A DNA stretch of 64,000 bases from Microbacterium sp. USTB-Y (GTDB lineage Bacteria; Actinomycetota; Actinomycetes; Actinomycetales; Microbacteriaceae), in assembly GCF_023703415.1 (NCBI RefSeq), contig NZ_JAGMTU010000004.1:124001-188000 (forward strand), written 5' to 3'. The notes under the pieces are model-generated. The model was not told where the DNA came from. It saw nothing but the letters and a program-made list of their open reading frames with translations, and searched no databases. Positions 33,743 through 45,073 of this stretch are shown here, in pieces. Position 1 is the stretch's first letter. Every line of letters starts with the position of its first letter. The position numbers were made by a program, and so were the translations under genes.

Positions 33743-34738
33743 GTGGTGCAGACTCTGACCGTCCAGGATGCCGTGGAACTCGCCGTCGTCGAACGGAATG
33801 GATTCATCGAATCCCGCCACATCGGAGCAGCCGTCGTGCTCTCGCCGGAGGGCGACGTCGTCGTGCGTCACGGCAATCCCGAGGCCCTCGTGCTGCCCCG
33901 CTCGAGCCTCAAGCCGCTGCAGGCCGTCGCCTGCCTCACCGCCGGTGCGCCCCTGGAGGGCGAGCAGCTGGGGCTCGCCACGGCGAGCCATGTCGGCACC
34001 GACCGGCACGTGGTCGTGGTGCGCGAGGTGCTCACCGCCGGCGGGCTCACCGAGGACGACCTGGGGTGCCCCGCGGACTGGCCGGGCGACTCGGCGACGC
34101 GCGACGAGCTCGTGCGCGACCATGCCGGCAAGGCGCGCATCCGGATGAACTGCTCGGGCAAGCACGCGACGATGCTGCGCGCCTGCGTCGCGAACGGCTG
34201 GCCGACCGCCGGCTACCTGGACGTGGACCATCCGCTCCAGGTGCACATCAAGGAGACGGTCGAGCGGCTCAGCGGCGAACGCGTGGCGGCCACCGCGATC
34301 GACGGCTGCGGCGCGCCGGTGCACGCCATCACCCTGCTGGGTCTCGCGCGCGCCCTGCATCGCATCGGGAGCGCGTCGGAGCGCTCCCCGTTCGCCCTGC
34401 ATCGGGTCGCGGGCGCTCTGGTGCGCACGGTGCGGGAGAACCCGTGGACCATCGAGGGGCCCGGGCGCCCCGACACCGTCGCGATCGAGAAGCTGGGCGT
34501 GTTCGCCAAGCATGGCGCCGAGGGCGTGATGGTGATGATCGCCCCGGACGGCACCACGGTAGCCCTGAAGATGCTCGACGGATCCGGCCGTGCGGCCACG
34601 ATCGTCGCAGCGACGCTGCTCGCCCGTGCGGGCGCGCTGACCGACGCGCAGGTGGACAGCCTCGCCTCGGCCCTCCCTCTTGCCGTCCTCGGTGGCGGCA
34701 GCGGCGTGGGGGCCATCCGCCCCGGCGCCGGAATCTGA
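33743..34738 (+). CDS. L-asparaginase II (Rhizobium AnsA-type)
   Basis: A 331-residue enzyme of the AnsA-type asparaginase family (unlike E. coli AnsA/AnsB), hydrolysing asparagine to aspartate and ammonia. Visible conserved features are RSSLKPLQAVA, ATASHVGTDRHV, MNCSGKHATML and GCGAPVHA. GTG 33743 is favoured since TAGGCT lies seven bases upstream; GTG 33746 is also possible. It is 63 bases upstream of alanine dehydrogenase on the same strand, so the pair may serve amino-acid catabolism. Confidence 0.91.
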   Translation: MVQTLTVQDAVELAVVERNGFIESRHIGAAVVLSPEGDVVVRHGNPEALVLPRSSLKPLQAVACLTAGAPLEGEQLGLATASHVGTDRHVVVVREVLTAGGLTEDDLGCPADWPGDSATRDELVRDHAGKARIRMNCSGKHATMLRACVANGWPTAGYLDVDHPLQVHIKETVERLSGERVAATAIDGCGAPVHAITLLGLARALHRIGSASERSPFALHRVAGALVRTVRENPWTIEGPGRPDTVAIEKLGVFAKHGAEGVMVMIAPDGTTVALKMLDGSGRAATIVAATLLARAGALTDAQVDSLASALPLAVLGGGSGVGAIRPGAGI

Positions 34739-34801
34739 ACGCCCCCAGAAAGGGCCAGGACCCCGAGCCGGAAGGCTCGTCAGGGAAAGAAAGGAGCCAC
34801 G

Positions 34802-35917
34802 ATGAGGATCTCGGTCCCCAGCGAGGTGAAGAACAACGAGTTCCGCGTCGCGCTCACCCCCGCGGGGGTGCATGACCTCGTGCTCGCCGGTCATGACGTC
34901 TTCGTGCAGTCCGGCGCCGGTGCCGGCTCCTCGATGTCGGACGAGGACTACCGCGAAGCCGGCGCGACGCTGATCGACGACGCCGATGAGGTCTGGGCCC
35001 GCGCCGAGCTCGTCCTGAAGGTCAAGGAGCCGATCGCCAGCGAGTACCACCGCTTCCGCAGCGATCTGGTGCTGTTCACGTACCTGCATCTCGCGGCCGA
35101 TCGCGCACTGACCGACCGGCTGGCCGAGTCCGGCATGACCGCGATCGCCTACGAGACCGTGCAGCTGGCCTCGGGAGCCCTCCCGCTGCTCGCCCCGATG
35201 AGCGAGGTCGCGGGACGTCTCGCCCCTCTCGTCGGAGCGAACACGCTGATGCGTTCGCACGGCGGCCTCGGCCTGCTGATGTCGGGCGTGCCTGGCACGC
35301 GTCCCGCGACCGTCACGGTGATCGGCGGCGGCGTCGCCGGCGCGAACGCCGCGGTGATCGCGGCCGGCATGGGCGCGGACGTGACGATCTTCGACACGAA
35401 CATCGCCCGCCTGCGCTACCTGGACGACTTCTTCGGCGGACGCGTCAAGACCGCGGCATCGAACCCGCTGGACCTGCGCCGCGCCGTGGTCGGGTCGGAC
35501 CTCGTCATCGGATCGGTGCTGATCCCGGGTGCGAAGGCTCCGAAGCTCGTCACGAACGACATGGTCGCCGAGATGCGTCCGGGCAGCGTGCTGGTCGACA
35601 TCGCGGTGGATCAGGGCGGCTGCTTCGCGGACACGCACCCGACGACGCACGACGACCCGACGTTCCGCGTGCACGACACGGTGTTCTACTGCGTGGCCAA
35701 CATGCCGGGCGCCGTGCCGAACACGTCGACCTCTGCGCTGACGAACGCGACGCTGCCCTACGTGCGGCAGATCGCGGCGCGCGGCTGGCAGGCGGCCCTG
35801 CGCGCCGACGCCGCCCTTGCCGGCGGCCTCAACGTCACCGGCGGGAAGATCGCCAACGCCGGGGTGGCCACCGCGCACGAGCTGCCGCTCACGCCGCTCG
35901 AGGAGCTGCTGGGCTGA
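34802..35917 (+). CDS. ald: Alanine dehydrogenase
   Basis: NAD-dependent enzyme interconverting L-alanine and pyruvate plus ammonia. The 371-residue protein matches the family throughout: [20 protein letters not shown] at the start, [22 protein letters not shown] with the catalytic His, [18 protein letters not shown] for NAD, and [20 protein letters not shown] 34802 follows AAAGGAG. Its last 29 bases overlap the end of the convergent FtsK-like gene. Confidence 0.96.
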   Translation: MRISVPSEVKNNEFRVALTPAGVHDLVLAGHDVFVQSGAGAGSSMSDEDYREAGATLIDDADEVWARAELVLKVKEPIASEYHRFRSDLVLFTYLHLAADRALTDRLAESGMTAIAYETVQLASGALPLLAPMSEVAGRLAPLVGANTLMRSHGGLGLLMSGVPGTRPATVTVIGGGVAGANAAVIAAGMGADVTIFDTNIARLRYLDDFFGGRVKTAASNPLDLRRAVVGSDLVIGSVLIPGAKAPKLVTNDMVAEMRPGSVLVDIAVDQGGCFADTHPTTHDDPTFRVHDTVFYCVANMPGAVPNTSTSALTNATLPYVRQIAARGWQAALRADAALAGGLNVTGGKIANAGVATAHELPLTPLEELLG

Positions 35918-38693
35918 CCCCGCTCCGCGGGGCGGGCAGGATCACCCTGGACGGCCTTCCGTCCTCGTCCACGGTCCATGCCCGCCCCGCGAACGGGAGC
36001 GCGTACGGAGGGAGCTCGCGCACGCCGGCGAGCGTGCGCAGTTCCCGGGCCGCCTCCGCGAGCACCACGATCTCCCCCGTCCGTGCGATGCGCTGCCACA
36101 GCGTGAACTGGCGCTGCCAGGAGTCTGCATCGCCCACGAGCAGCTGAAGCTCCGCGCGATCCCTCACCCCCTCGTCGAGGACCGTCGGCGTCCCCTCCGA
36201 GATCACCTGGACAGCACCGCGTCCGAACCGGTCGGCGAGCATCTCGGCGGTGCGCACCGGCGCGGTGCTCACCAGACCGACCAGGCTCGTCCTCGGCTGC
36301 CAGACCGGGTGGGGAGCCTCATCGCCGGCGCCGGTGCGCCCCTCGGGCAGCACGAACTGCACCTCGGTTCCGTCGAGCAGGCCTCGCCCCGGCGGTCGCG
36401 ACGGATCAAAAGTGCGGGGATCCCCGCCTGCTGCCAGGTGCTCGGTGCGGCTCGCCGATCGCAGCAGCGCCCGCGCGGGCAGCAGATCGGCGAGCAGCGC
36501 GAGCTGCGCCGTGCACCGCGACGCGCTGAGCAGCACCGTCGCCCCGCGCTCTCCGGCGTCGCGTATGACGCGCTGCAGCCGCTCCGCCCAGGCCGAGGCG
36601 TATTCCAGCGGCAGCGCGGCCAGCTGACGGTCCGCGTCGTCGACGGCCAGCAGACGAGGCAGCCTGCGGCCTCCGTCGGCCAGCTCGTCGATCACCTCCC
36701 AGGAGCGTTCGGGATCGGCCGGGAGCAGCAGCGCCCCGCTCGTCTGCTCGACGGCGTTCCGCAGCAGCGCGGTCTTGCCGGATGCCGGCCCTCCGAACAC
36801 CACGAGCCCGCGGTCCTCCCCCGCGCGCAGCGTGCGCGGCACCTGACGCTGACGTTCGGGCTCGTCCGCGAGGCCGAGCACGATCTCACCCGGCATCGAC
36901 GGAGGCAGATCGGCGCGATGCAGCCGCGGGGGCAGAACAGGCAGCCAGGGGCTGCGGGCTCGCTCCTCACCCCGCCGCCGCGCGGCGATGACTCCGAGGT
37001 CGCTCTCGCCCGTCCGCGCCACGCGGAACGCCGCCGGCGCTGCATCCTGCGCGCGCCGGACAAAGGCCAGTCCGCGTCCGGCGACATCCCCGGCCAGCAG
37101 CGCGGCGTCGTCGGTGCCGATCATGGCCCGACTGTCGGCGGCGTCGGTGACGCGCAGCGCGATCCGCAGCGGGCAGTTGGCGGCCAGAGCGTCACGGATC
37201 ACGCCGGTCGCCCGTTGGGTGCCGAGGATGAGATGCATGCCCAGCGCACGGCCACGCGCGGCGATGTCGGTGAACACGAGCGCGAGGTCGGGGTGCTGCT
37301 GCACGAGCGCCGCGAACTCGTCGACCACGATCACGAGGCGGCCGAGCGCCCCGTCGGCCTCCGCGATGCTGCGCGCCCCGTGCTCGGAGAGCACCCCCTC
37401 CCGGCGCCGCAGTTCGGCGCGGAGACTGCGCACACCGCGCTCGGCACCGTCCGCGTCGAGATCGGTGATCACCGCTGCGACGTGGGGCAGGATCCGCAGC
37501 GGCTCGAACGCGGTGCCGCCCTTGAAGTCGGCGAGCACGAACGCGACCTCCGTCGCCGAGTGCGCCGCGGCCAGCGCGGAGACCCAGCTCACCAGCAGTT
37601 CGCTCTTGCCCGCGCCGGTGACGCCCGTCACGAGCGCGTGGGGGCCGTCGGCCACGAGATCGACGGCGACCGGCCCCTCGGCGTCCCGGCCCAGCGCGGC
37701 GATCAGTCGACCGAGAGACGCGCCGCGCTCGTGACTGTCGGACGATACCGTCGCCAGGACCTCCGCGATCCCGACCGCTGCGGGGATGACCGCCGCCTTA
37801 TCGTGCTCGAGCATCTGTGCGCGCACGATCTCCTCCGCCTGCTCCCGGGAGATCCCCTCCACGGAGCACGCCCGGTCCCCCTCCGGCGTACGCAGGCGTG
37901 CGGCCGAGGGCTCCGTCACATCGAGGACTGCGCGATATCCCGCCGGGGGTGCGGCTCCCTGCCTCCGCACGCACAGACGAGGGCCCGTGAGCGCCGTTCG
38001 CCCCACGCCGACATGCACCGGGACTCCGGGGTGGTCCCTGCGCGCCTGCGGGAGGGCATCCAGTCCCACGACCGCGACGCCGTCGCCCTCGAAGCGGATC
38101 GCGCCGCTCGCGTGCCGTACGCAGAGCTGCAGCAGCAGGGCGCGCGTCACGGCCGCCGCCACGGGAAGAGGACCGCGTATGCAGAGGCCGTCCGCAAGCG
38201 ACGTCGTCACGGGCACGGCGGGCAGAGTGCGGTGCCGCGCACGGAACGCCTCGGCTGCCGGTCCCGTGCCGGTGAATCGCAGCGGCGACGCGCCGTCGCC
38301 GCTGCCGACGGCGAGCTCGACGCCTTCCTCGAACGCGAGCGACCGCGTCGGGGGTTCCCCGAGGCATGCGGCGAGATCGGGAACGGCCCGCCGCCGGCGC
38401 GCCTGTTCCTCCGCCTCTCGCGCCGCCACGGTCTCCTCCACGCGCGCCCAGGCCTGCGTCTCCTCCGCCTTCGCGATGCGCAGGGCGCGACGACGCTGCC
38501 GCAGACCGTCCAGGAACGCCGCGAGGATCATGACCGGTCCCAGCGCGGCGAAGCAGAGCGAGAGCGCGGAGCCCGTCACGGCGAACAGCACCGCTCCCGA
38601 TACGACCGGGACGATCGCGGCCACGAGCGGGAGCGACCCGCGTGCGGGCGTCACGGGAGCAGCGGGCAGGGAGATCGTCTCGACGGCGTGCAT
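35889..38693 (-). CDS. FtsK/SpoIIIE-domain ATPase, EccC/EssC-like
   Basis: A 934-residue membrane-anchored ATPase. Two hydrophobic helices (about 20-62) are followed by a charged coil, then a first FtsK-type module with Walker A GVTGAGKS at 357-364 and Walker B VVDEF ending at 460, and a second module with GGPASGKT at 634-641 and LLAVDDADR near 682. This layout resembles EccC/EssC motors of type VII secretion rather than chromosome FtsK, which ends in a gamma domain. No WXG100, EccB or EccD gene is visible nearby. A PP2C phosphatase gene precedes it by 57 bases and may be co-transcribed. Confidence 0.88.
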   Translation of the reverse strand: MHAVETISLPAAPVTPARGSLPLVAAIVPVVSGAVLFAVTGSALSLCFAALGPVMILAAFLDGLRQRRRALRIAKAEETQAWARVEETVAAREAEEQARRRRAVPDLAACLGEPPTRSLAFEEGVELAVGSGDGASPLRFTGTGPAAEAFRARHRTLPAVPVTTSLADGLCIRGPLPVAAAVTRALLLQLCVRHASGAIRFEGDGVAVVGLDALPQARRDHPGVPVHVGVGRTALTGPRLCVRRQGAAPPAGYRAVLDVTEPSAARLRTPEGDRACSVEGISREQAEEIVRAQMLEHDKAAVIPAAVGIAEVLATVSSDSHERGASLGRLIAALGRDAEGPVAVDLVADGPHALVTGVTGAGKSELLVSWVSALAAAHSATEVAFVLADFKGGTAFEPLRILPHVAAVITDLDADGAERGVRSLRAELRRREGVLSEHGARSIAEADGALGRLVIVVDEFAALVQQHPDLALVFTDIAARGRALGMHLILGTQRATGVIRDALAANCPLRIALRVTDAADSRAMIGTDDAALLAGDVAGRGLAFVRRAQDAAPAAFRVARTGESDLGVIAARRRGEERARSPWLPVLPPRLHRADLPPSMPGEIVLGLADEPERQRQVPRTLRAGEDRGLVVFGGPASGKTALLRNAVEQTSGALLLPADPERSWEVIDELADGGRRLPRLLAVDDADRQLAALPLEYASAWAERLQRVIRDAGERGATVLLSASRCTAQLALLADLLPARALLRSASRTEHLAAGGDPRTFDPSRPPGRGLLDGTEVQFVLPEGRTGAGDEAPHPVWQPRTSLVGLVSTAPVRTAEMLADRFGRGAVQVISEGTPTVLDEGVRDRAELQLLVGDADSWQRQFTLWQRIARTGEIVVLAEAARELRTLAGVRELPPYALPFAGRAWTVDEDGRPSRVILPAPRSGVSPAAPRAA

Positions 38694-38750
38694 GCCGTCA
38701 TCCCATCGCAGCCCGCACGCCTGCGGGCCGGCGTGCGCGGGATCGGTGCG

Positions 38751-39569
38751 CTAGACGACGGGAAGCGGGGCTGTGGAGGACGAGGCGTCGGCGGCGGGGA
38801 TGCGGCGCACGTCCACCACGATGATGGTGACGTTGTCCCGTCCCCCGTTCTCCAGGGCTGCGCCGAGCATCGCGTCGACCGCAGCGTCCGGAGTCGGGTT
38901 GAGACCGAGGAAGTGCTGGATGCCGTAGTCGGTGAGCTCCTTCGTGAGCCCGTCCGAGCAGATCACGAAGCGGTCGCCGTCGCGCACGGAGAACTCGCGA
39001 TAGTCCGGCGGCAGCGCCTCGCTCACGCCGACGGCACGGGTGATCACGTTGCTGTAGGGATGCCCCTCGGCCTCCTCGGGGCTCAGACGTCCCGCCGTGA
39101 TGAGCTCCTGCACGACGGAGTGATCCGTCGTCACCTGGCTGAGCGCTCCGTCACGGAGCAGATACACCCGGGAATCGCCGATGTTGAGCGACACCCAGTG
39201 CGCGTCCCCGTCGATCAGCGCGAAGAACACGCCTGTGAGCGTGGTTCCGGTTCCCTCGTCCGTGGTGTCGGGATGGGCGGTGATGTCCTGCACCGCCGCA
39301 GTGAGCGCGGTCTCGATGGTGGCCGGGGAGATCTCACCCGCCCCGACCGCTTCCTGCAGACGGGCGACCGTGCGCTGGCTCGCGATCTCACCGCCCGCGT
39401 GACCGCCCATGCCGTCGGCGACGACGAAGAGCGGGTACTCGGTCAGCAGCGAATCCTGGTTGCTCTCGCGCCGACGACCGGTGTCGGTCGCCCCCGCCCA
39501 GCTCAGGATGACCGTGTCGCCGGACGCCAGCGCGACCTCGCGCGTGTGGGCCGTAGAACCCTGGCTCAT
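38751..39569 (-). CDS. PP2C-family serine/threonine phosphatase
   Basis: A 272-residue soluble metal-dependent phosphatase with the full motif set: RRESNQDSLL, VVADGMGGHAGGE, LNIGDSRVYLLRDG, NVITRAVG, VICSDGLTKEL and GGRDNVTIIVVDV. It should reverse Hanks-type kinase phosphorylation; no kinase is in the window. It lies between an aldo-keto reductase gene and the EccC-like ATPase on one strand, suggesting that ATPase, or something it serves, is under phosphorylation control (inference). Confidence 0.93.
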   Translation of the reverse strand: MSQGSTAHTREVALASGDTVILSWAGATDTGRRRESNQDSLLTEYPLFVVADGMGGHAGGEIASQRTVARLQEAVGAGEISPATIETALTAAVQDITAHPDTTDEGTGTTLTGVFFALIDGDAHWVSLNIGDSRVYLLRDGALSQVTTDHSVVQELITAGRLSPEEAEGHPYSNVITRAVGVSEALPPDYREFSVRDGDRFVICSDGLTKELTDYGIQHFLGLNPTPDAAVDAMLGAALENGGRDNVTIIVVDVRRIPAADASSSTAPLPVV

Positions 39570-39652
39570 CGCGATCCTCCCTCTCCTCGGGCGGTCGGAA
39601 CGACCGCTGAAATCTCACACATCGTAATGGATCCGCACCGTCGACACGCGGC

Positions 39653-40624
39653 TCAGGCCGCCGGATCCGCCGGGAGCGGAAGCAGCGCGTCGATCGCGGC
39701 GACGTCCTCCGCTGTCGGAGTCCACGCCGCGCCGGCGCGGGCGTTCGCCTCGATCTGCGCCGCCGAGGTCGCTCCGGCGATCACCGACGCCACGCCGGGC
39801 TGCGCCAGCAGCCACCCGAAGGTCGCCTCGAGCATCGTCACACCCCGCTCGTCGCAGAACGCCCGGTATGCCTCGAGCGCATCCCACGGTGCGTCTTCCC
39901 AGAGGTGCGCCCTGGTCCGCATGATGCGGCTCTGCGCGGGCCCTCCCTCCCGGGTGAACTTCCCGGTGAGCAGGCCGTTGTGCAGCGGGAAGAACGGGAA
40001 GAAGCCGAGCCCGAAGCGGTTCACCGCCGGGAGGACCTCGCGCTCCGCGGCACGGGACAGCAGCGAGTACTGGTTCTGCGAGGAGATGAAGCACGCGCTG
40101 CGGGAGGCGCTCAGCTGCGCCTCCGCGATCTGCCAGCCGGTGAAGTTCGAGTGTCCGAAGTAGCGGATCTTGCCTTCGCGGACGAGCTCGTCGAGCGCGT
40201 CGAGCGTCTCCTCGATGGGCGTCTGCGGATCCGGCCAGTGCAGCTGGTAGAGGTCGATCCAGTCCGTGCGCAGGCGACGCAGCGACTCCGTGACCGCCCT
40301 GCGGATGTAGCGACGCGACCCGCGCGCGGCGGGGAAGTCGTAGCCCATGTCGAATCCGGCATAGCCGAACTTGGTCGCCAGCACGACGCGATCGCGGCGC
40401 CCCTCGAGCGCCTCGCCCATGAGGGTCTCGCTGAGGCCGGGAACCTTGCCGTAGATGTCCGCCGTGTCGAGGAAGGTGACCCCGTGGTCGATCGCGGCGT
40501 CGAGGACCTCGCGCGTACCCTGCAGGGTCTCGGTCGCGGTGCCCGCCCGTCCGAAGTTGTTGCATCCGAGTCCCACGGCGGAGACCAGGAGCCCGGACGA
40601 TCCGACACGTCGTTCAGCGCTCAT
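39653..40624 (-). CDS. Aldo/keto reductase
   Basis: A 323-residue NADPH-dependent TIM-barrel oxidoreductase. Family features are FLDTADIYG with the catalytic Asp and Tyr, LATKFGYAG with the Lys, LYQLHWPDPQTPIEETLDAL with the His, and GVASVIAGATSAAQI near the cofactor pocket. The substrate is unknown. ATG 40624 follows GGAAGG and also has TAGTTT seven bases upstream; the ATG-like start 42 bases earlier has neither. A strong hairpin separates it from the gene upstream. Confidence 0.93.
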   Translation of the reverse strand: MSAERRVGSSGLLVSAVGLGCNNFGRAGTATETLQGTREVLDAAIDHGVTFLDTADIYGKVPGLSETLMGEALEGRRDRVVLATKFGYAGFDMGYDFPAARGSRRYIRRAVTESLRRLRTDWIDLYQLHWPDPQTPIEETLDALDELVREGKIRYFGHSNFTGWQIAEAQLSASRSACFISSQNQYSLLSRAAEREVLPAVNRFGLGFFPFFPLHNGLLTGKFTREGGPAQSRIMRTRAHLWEDAPWDALEAYRAFCDERGVTMLEATFGWLLAQPGVASVIAGATSAAQIEANARAGAAWTPTAEDVAAIDALLPLPADPAA

Positions 40625-40631
40625 GCCTTCC

Positions 40632-40637
40632 AAACTA
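40632..40637 (-). promoter_or_regulatory. Predicted -10 (TAGTTT) for the aldo/keto reductase
   Basis: TAGTTT, seven bases containing GGAAGG, then ATG 40624. Confidence 0.45.
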
Positions 40638-40677
40638 CAGGGCGTGATCGCGCCCCGCGCCCGCACCCGGGAACGCC

Positions 40678-40707
40678 GGAGGCCCCGGTCCGAGGACCGG
40701 GGCCTCC
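40678..40707 (-). terminator. Perfect GC hairpin after the DUF5684-like gene
   Basis: 13-14 bp perfect stem: 40678-40691 with 40694-40707 and a tiny loop. It lies ten bases past the stop at 40718. No U-tract. Confidence 0.75.
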
Positions 40708-40717
40708 GTGAGGAGCG

Positions 40718-41470
40718 TCAGGCCGGGGGCTGCTCACCCGTCTGCGGAGCGTCCGGGTTCGCCGCCGGCGGGGCCGGAGGAGCCGGAGGGGTCACCGGCG
40801 GCTGCGGCGCGGCCGGAGCCGGCGGAGCTGCCGGCGGCTGGAACGTCGGAGCCTGCGGCGCGGCGGGGGCCTGCGGCGCAGCCGGCTGGCCGTAGCCCGG
40901 CTGCTGCGGCGCTGCGTAGCCCTGGGCGGCCGGCGGCTGGTACCCCTGCGGGGCACCGTAACCGGGAGCCGGAGCCTGTGCCGACGGCTGCACGGGGATG
41001 CCCTGCCAGACCGTGCGGTCGGCGAGGAAGCCGTTGCCGGCCCAGGAGGCGGGGACGATGTTCGGGTTCCAGCGCGACTTGTCGAACGCGTTGATGCCGA
41101 GCCACACGATGCTGAGGAAGATGTAGAGCACGACCCAGGCACCGCTCTTCTGCAGCTTGAGGCCGACACGCCAGGCAGCCAGCACCATCAGCACGGCCAT
41201 CGCGATACCCACGAGCCATCCGAGGAAGGGCACCCAGGTGAGCAGGAAGCCGAACGCGAGCCACGGGCTCAGGTCACCGAGCTTCAGGAAGATCATCACG
41301 TTGTAGAACGGCACCCACGCGCGCCACTTGCCTTCGACGCCGGCCTTCTCGAAGATCTTCATGAGGAAGAGCGAGCCGAGCACGTAGAAGACGACGGCGA
41401 AGATGAACCAGGTCAGGGCCGCGATCAGATAGGCAGCCGCGAGCGCGGTGCTGTCTCCGTAAGAGTCCAT
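40718..41470 (-). CDS. Membrane protein with Pro-rich cytosolic tail (DUF5684-like)
   Basis: A 250-residue protein: the first 130 residues hold about four hydrophobic helices with a FEKAGVEGKWRAWVPFYNVMI stretch between them, typical of the DUF5684/signal-peptidase-associated membrane family. The last 100 residues are Pro/Ala/Gln-rich with repeated GY-P and AP-AP units. Function unknown; the tail may bind other proteins. ATG 41470 follows GGAGGG. A hairpin overlaps its promoter region and another terminates it, so it is likely a single-gene unit. Confidence 0.82.
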   Translation of the reverse strand: MDSYGDSTALAAAYLIAALTWFIFAVVFYVLGSLFLMKIFEKAGVEGKWRAWVPFYNVMIFLKLGDLSPWLAFGFLLTWVPFLGWLVGIAMAVLMVLAAWRVGLKLQKSGAWVVLYIFLSIVWLGINAFDKSRWNPNIVPASWAGNGFLADRTVWQGIPVQPSAQAPAPGYGAPQGYQPPAAQGYAAPQQPGYGQPAAPQAPAAPQAPTFQPPAAPPAPAAPQPPVTPPAPPAPPAANPDAPQTGEQPPA

Positions 41471-41533
41471 GTTTCCCTCCGGGATCGGTTGATGATGCAT
41501 TTCGCATCGAGGAGCCCCAACTGAGAATTAGCT

Positions 41534-41558
41534 GGGTGCTTCGACGCGAAACACCCTA
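41534..41558 (-). promoter_or_regulatory. Promoter -10 with overlapping inverted repeat
   Basis: TAGGGT (41553-41558, minus strand) is a -10 candidate. An inverted repeat of ten bases with one mismatch (41534-41543 and 41547-41556) overlaps it and would start the leader of about 80 bases. It could be an operator or an RNA hairpin. Confidence 0.35.
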
Positions 41559-41584
41559 CCGTGTCCGGACGTCGCACTCACGAA

Positions 41585-42349
41585 CTATTTGCGGGCCGTC
41601 GCCTGATCCGTCACCAGTTCCACGACGCGGATCTCGTCCGCGACCCGGAGTTCGACCCCCGCGCGCGACGCCCAGTTCCGCAGGGTGCGCAGGGAGGTGA
41701 TGTTCGGCCGCTCCTGCGCGAGGCGACGGACCAGCTCGCCCTTCGCGTGCTTGTTGAAGTGATTCAGCGCCTTGCCCTGCGCTGTCACGACCCTGACGTA
41801 CGCCGACGGCAGCGCCTCCGGCACCGGTCCCAGCCCGACGTACGCCTCGGAGCGCAGGTCCAGCACGAAGCGGGGAGCCGCCGCCACGAGCTCCGCCGAC
41901 ACGGCGTCCGCCCACAGCCGCCGCAGAGCCGGGATCCCCGGCACGGATGCTCCGGCGCCGAGCCGATAGGACGGGATCGGATCCAGGGCTCCCACAGGCC
42001 CGAACGGAGCCGAGTGGATCCGGACATGAGCGCCGAGCCAGCGGCGTGCATACCCGTCCAGCGACCCGGCGTCCAGAGCATCGAACAGCACCCCGGTGTA
42101 GCGGTCCACGGCCGGCAGGATCGGGCCGTCAGCGAGGGCGGCGTTGTCCCGCACCGCCTCGGCGAGCTGGGCGTCGCTGAGCTTGAGCACGCGGCGCGTC
42201 GTCTCCGCATCCGCGGCCAGTGCCGTGAGCGCATCGCGCACCTGTTGGCGCTGCGAAAGGAGGCCCGGCAGCGCCCAGGCCAACGGATCCGCGGGCCCGC
42301 GCTTCCCGCCCGGGCGCTTGGTCTCGCTCGGCGGCAGCAGGATCATCAT
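41585..42349 (-). CDS. yaaA: YaaA-family peroxide stress protein
   Basis: A 254-residue DUF328/YaaA protein, identified by LLPPSETKRPG at the N-terminus, GVLFDALDAGSL, FGPVGALDPIPSYRLG and GKALNHFNKHAKGELVR. In E. coli YaaA limits free iron and DNA damage under peroxide; it binds DNA. ATG 42349 (a second ATG follows directly) opens the conserved start. It is downstream of the ATP synthase operon but separated by a strong hairpin. Confidence 0.9.
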   Translation of the reverse strand: MMILLPPSETKRPGGKRGPADPLAWALPGLLSQRQQVRDALTALAADAETTRRVLKLSDAQLAEAVRDNAALADGPILPAVDRYTGVLFDALDAGSLDGYARRWLGAHVRIHSAPFGPVGALDPIPSYRLGAGASVPGIPALRRLWADAVSAELVAAAPRFVLDLRSEAYVGLGPVPEALPSAYVRVVTAQGKALNHFNKHAKGELVRRLAQERPNITSLRTLRNWASRAGVELRVADEIRVVELVTDQATARK

Positions 42350-42381
42350 CGGCAGGACTCCTCGGACGACGGATGGGGACG

Positions 42382-42419
42382 CGCAAGCGCCGGACCCCCG
42401 CGGGGATCCGGCGCTTGCG
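42382..42419 (-). terminator. Hairpin terminator of the ATP synthase operon
   Basis: 12-bp perfect outer stem (42382-42393 with 42408-42419), extended by an inner C4/G4 pairing. It lies 13 bases past the atpC stop. No U-tract. Confidence 0.75.
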
Positions 42420-42431
42420 TGAACGGTTCGA

Positions 42432-42692
42432 TCAGGCGACGAGCGCCGCGTTGCCCGCGACGATGGTCAGGGCGTCACCCTCCATCGACACGAAGCCGTC
42501 GCGCGCGCTGGCCAGCACCTTGGTGCCGTCGAGCTGGGTGATGCGGACCTGACCCTCGGCGAGGATCGCCAGCACGGGCTCGTGCCCGGCCATGAAGCCC
42601 AGCTCGCCCTCGACGGTCTTCGCGACCACGAGGCTGGCCTCGCCGGTCCAGACCTCCGCGTCCGCGGAGACGAGGCTGACGTGCAGAGCCAT
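42432..42692 (-). CDS. atpC: ATP synthase epsilon subunit
   Basis: An 86-residue F1 epsilon subunit consisting essentially of the N-terminal beta-sandwich (LHVSLVSADAEVWTGEASLV, GELGFMAGHEPVLAIL). The C-terminal two-helix domain that inhibits the E. coli enzyme is missing, as in other short actinobacterial forms, so self-inhibition by that hairpin is not expected. It begins two bases after the atpD stop and ends the operon. Confidence 0.96.
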   Translation of the reverse strand: MALHVSLVSADAEVWTGEASLVVAKTVEGELGFMAGHEPVLAILAEGQVRITQLDGTKVLASARDGFVSMEGDALTIVAGNAALVA

Positions 42693-42694
42693 GA

Positions 42695-45054
<2,360 letters not shown>

Positions 45055-45073
45055 AGCTCAGACTCCCCCGCGC

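Noticed and set aside
35817-40163. Plus-strand open frame of about 1,450 codons
   Set aside because: It is fully antisense to the EccC-like ATPase, PP2C and aldo/keto reductase genes, whose families are clear; its translation is Arg/Gly/His-rich low-complexity sequence typical of the opposite strand in GC-rich DNA.
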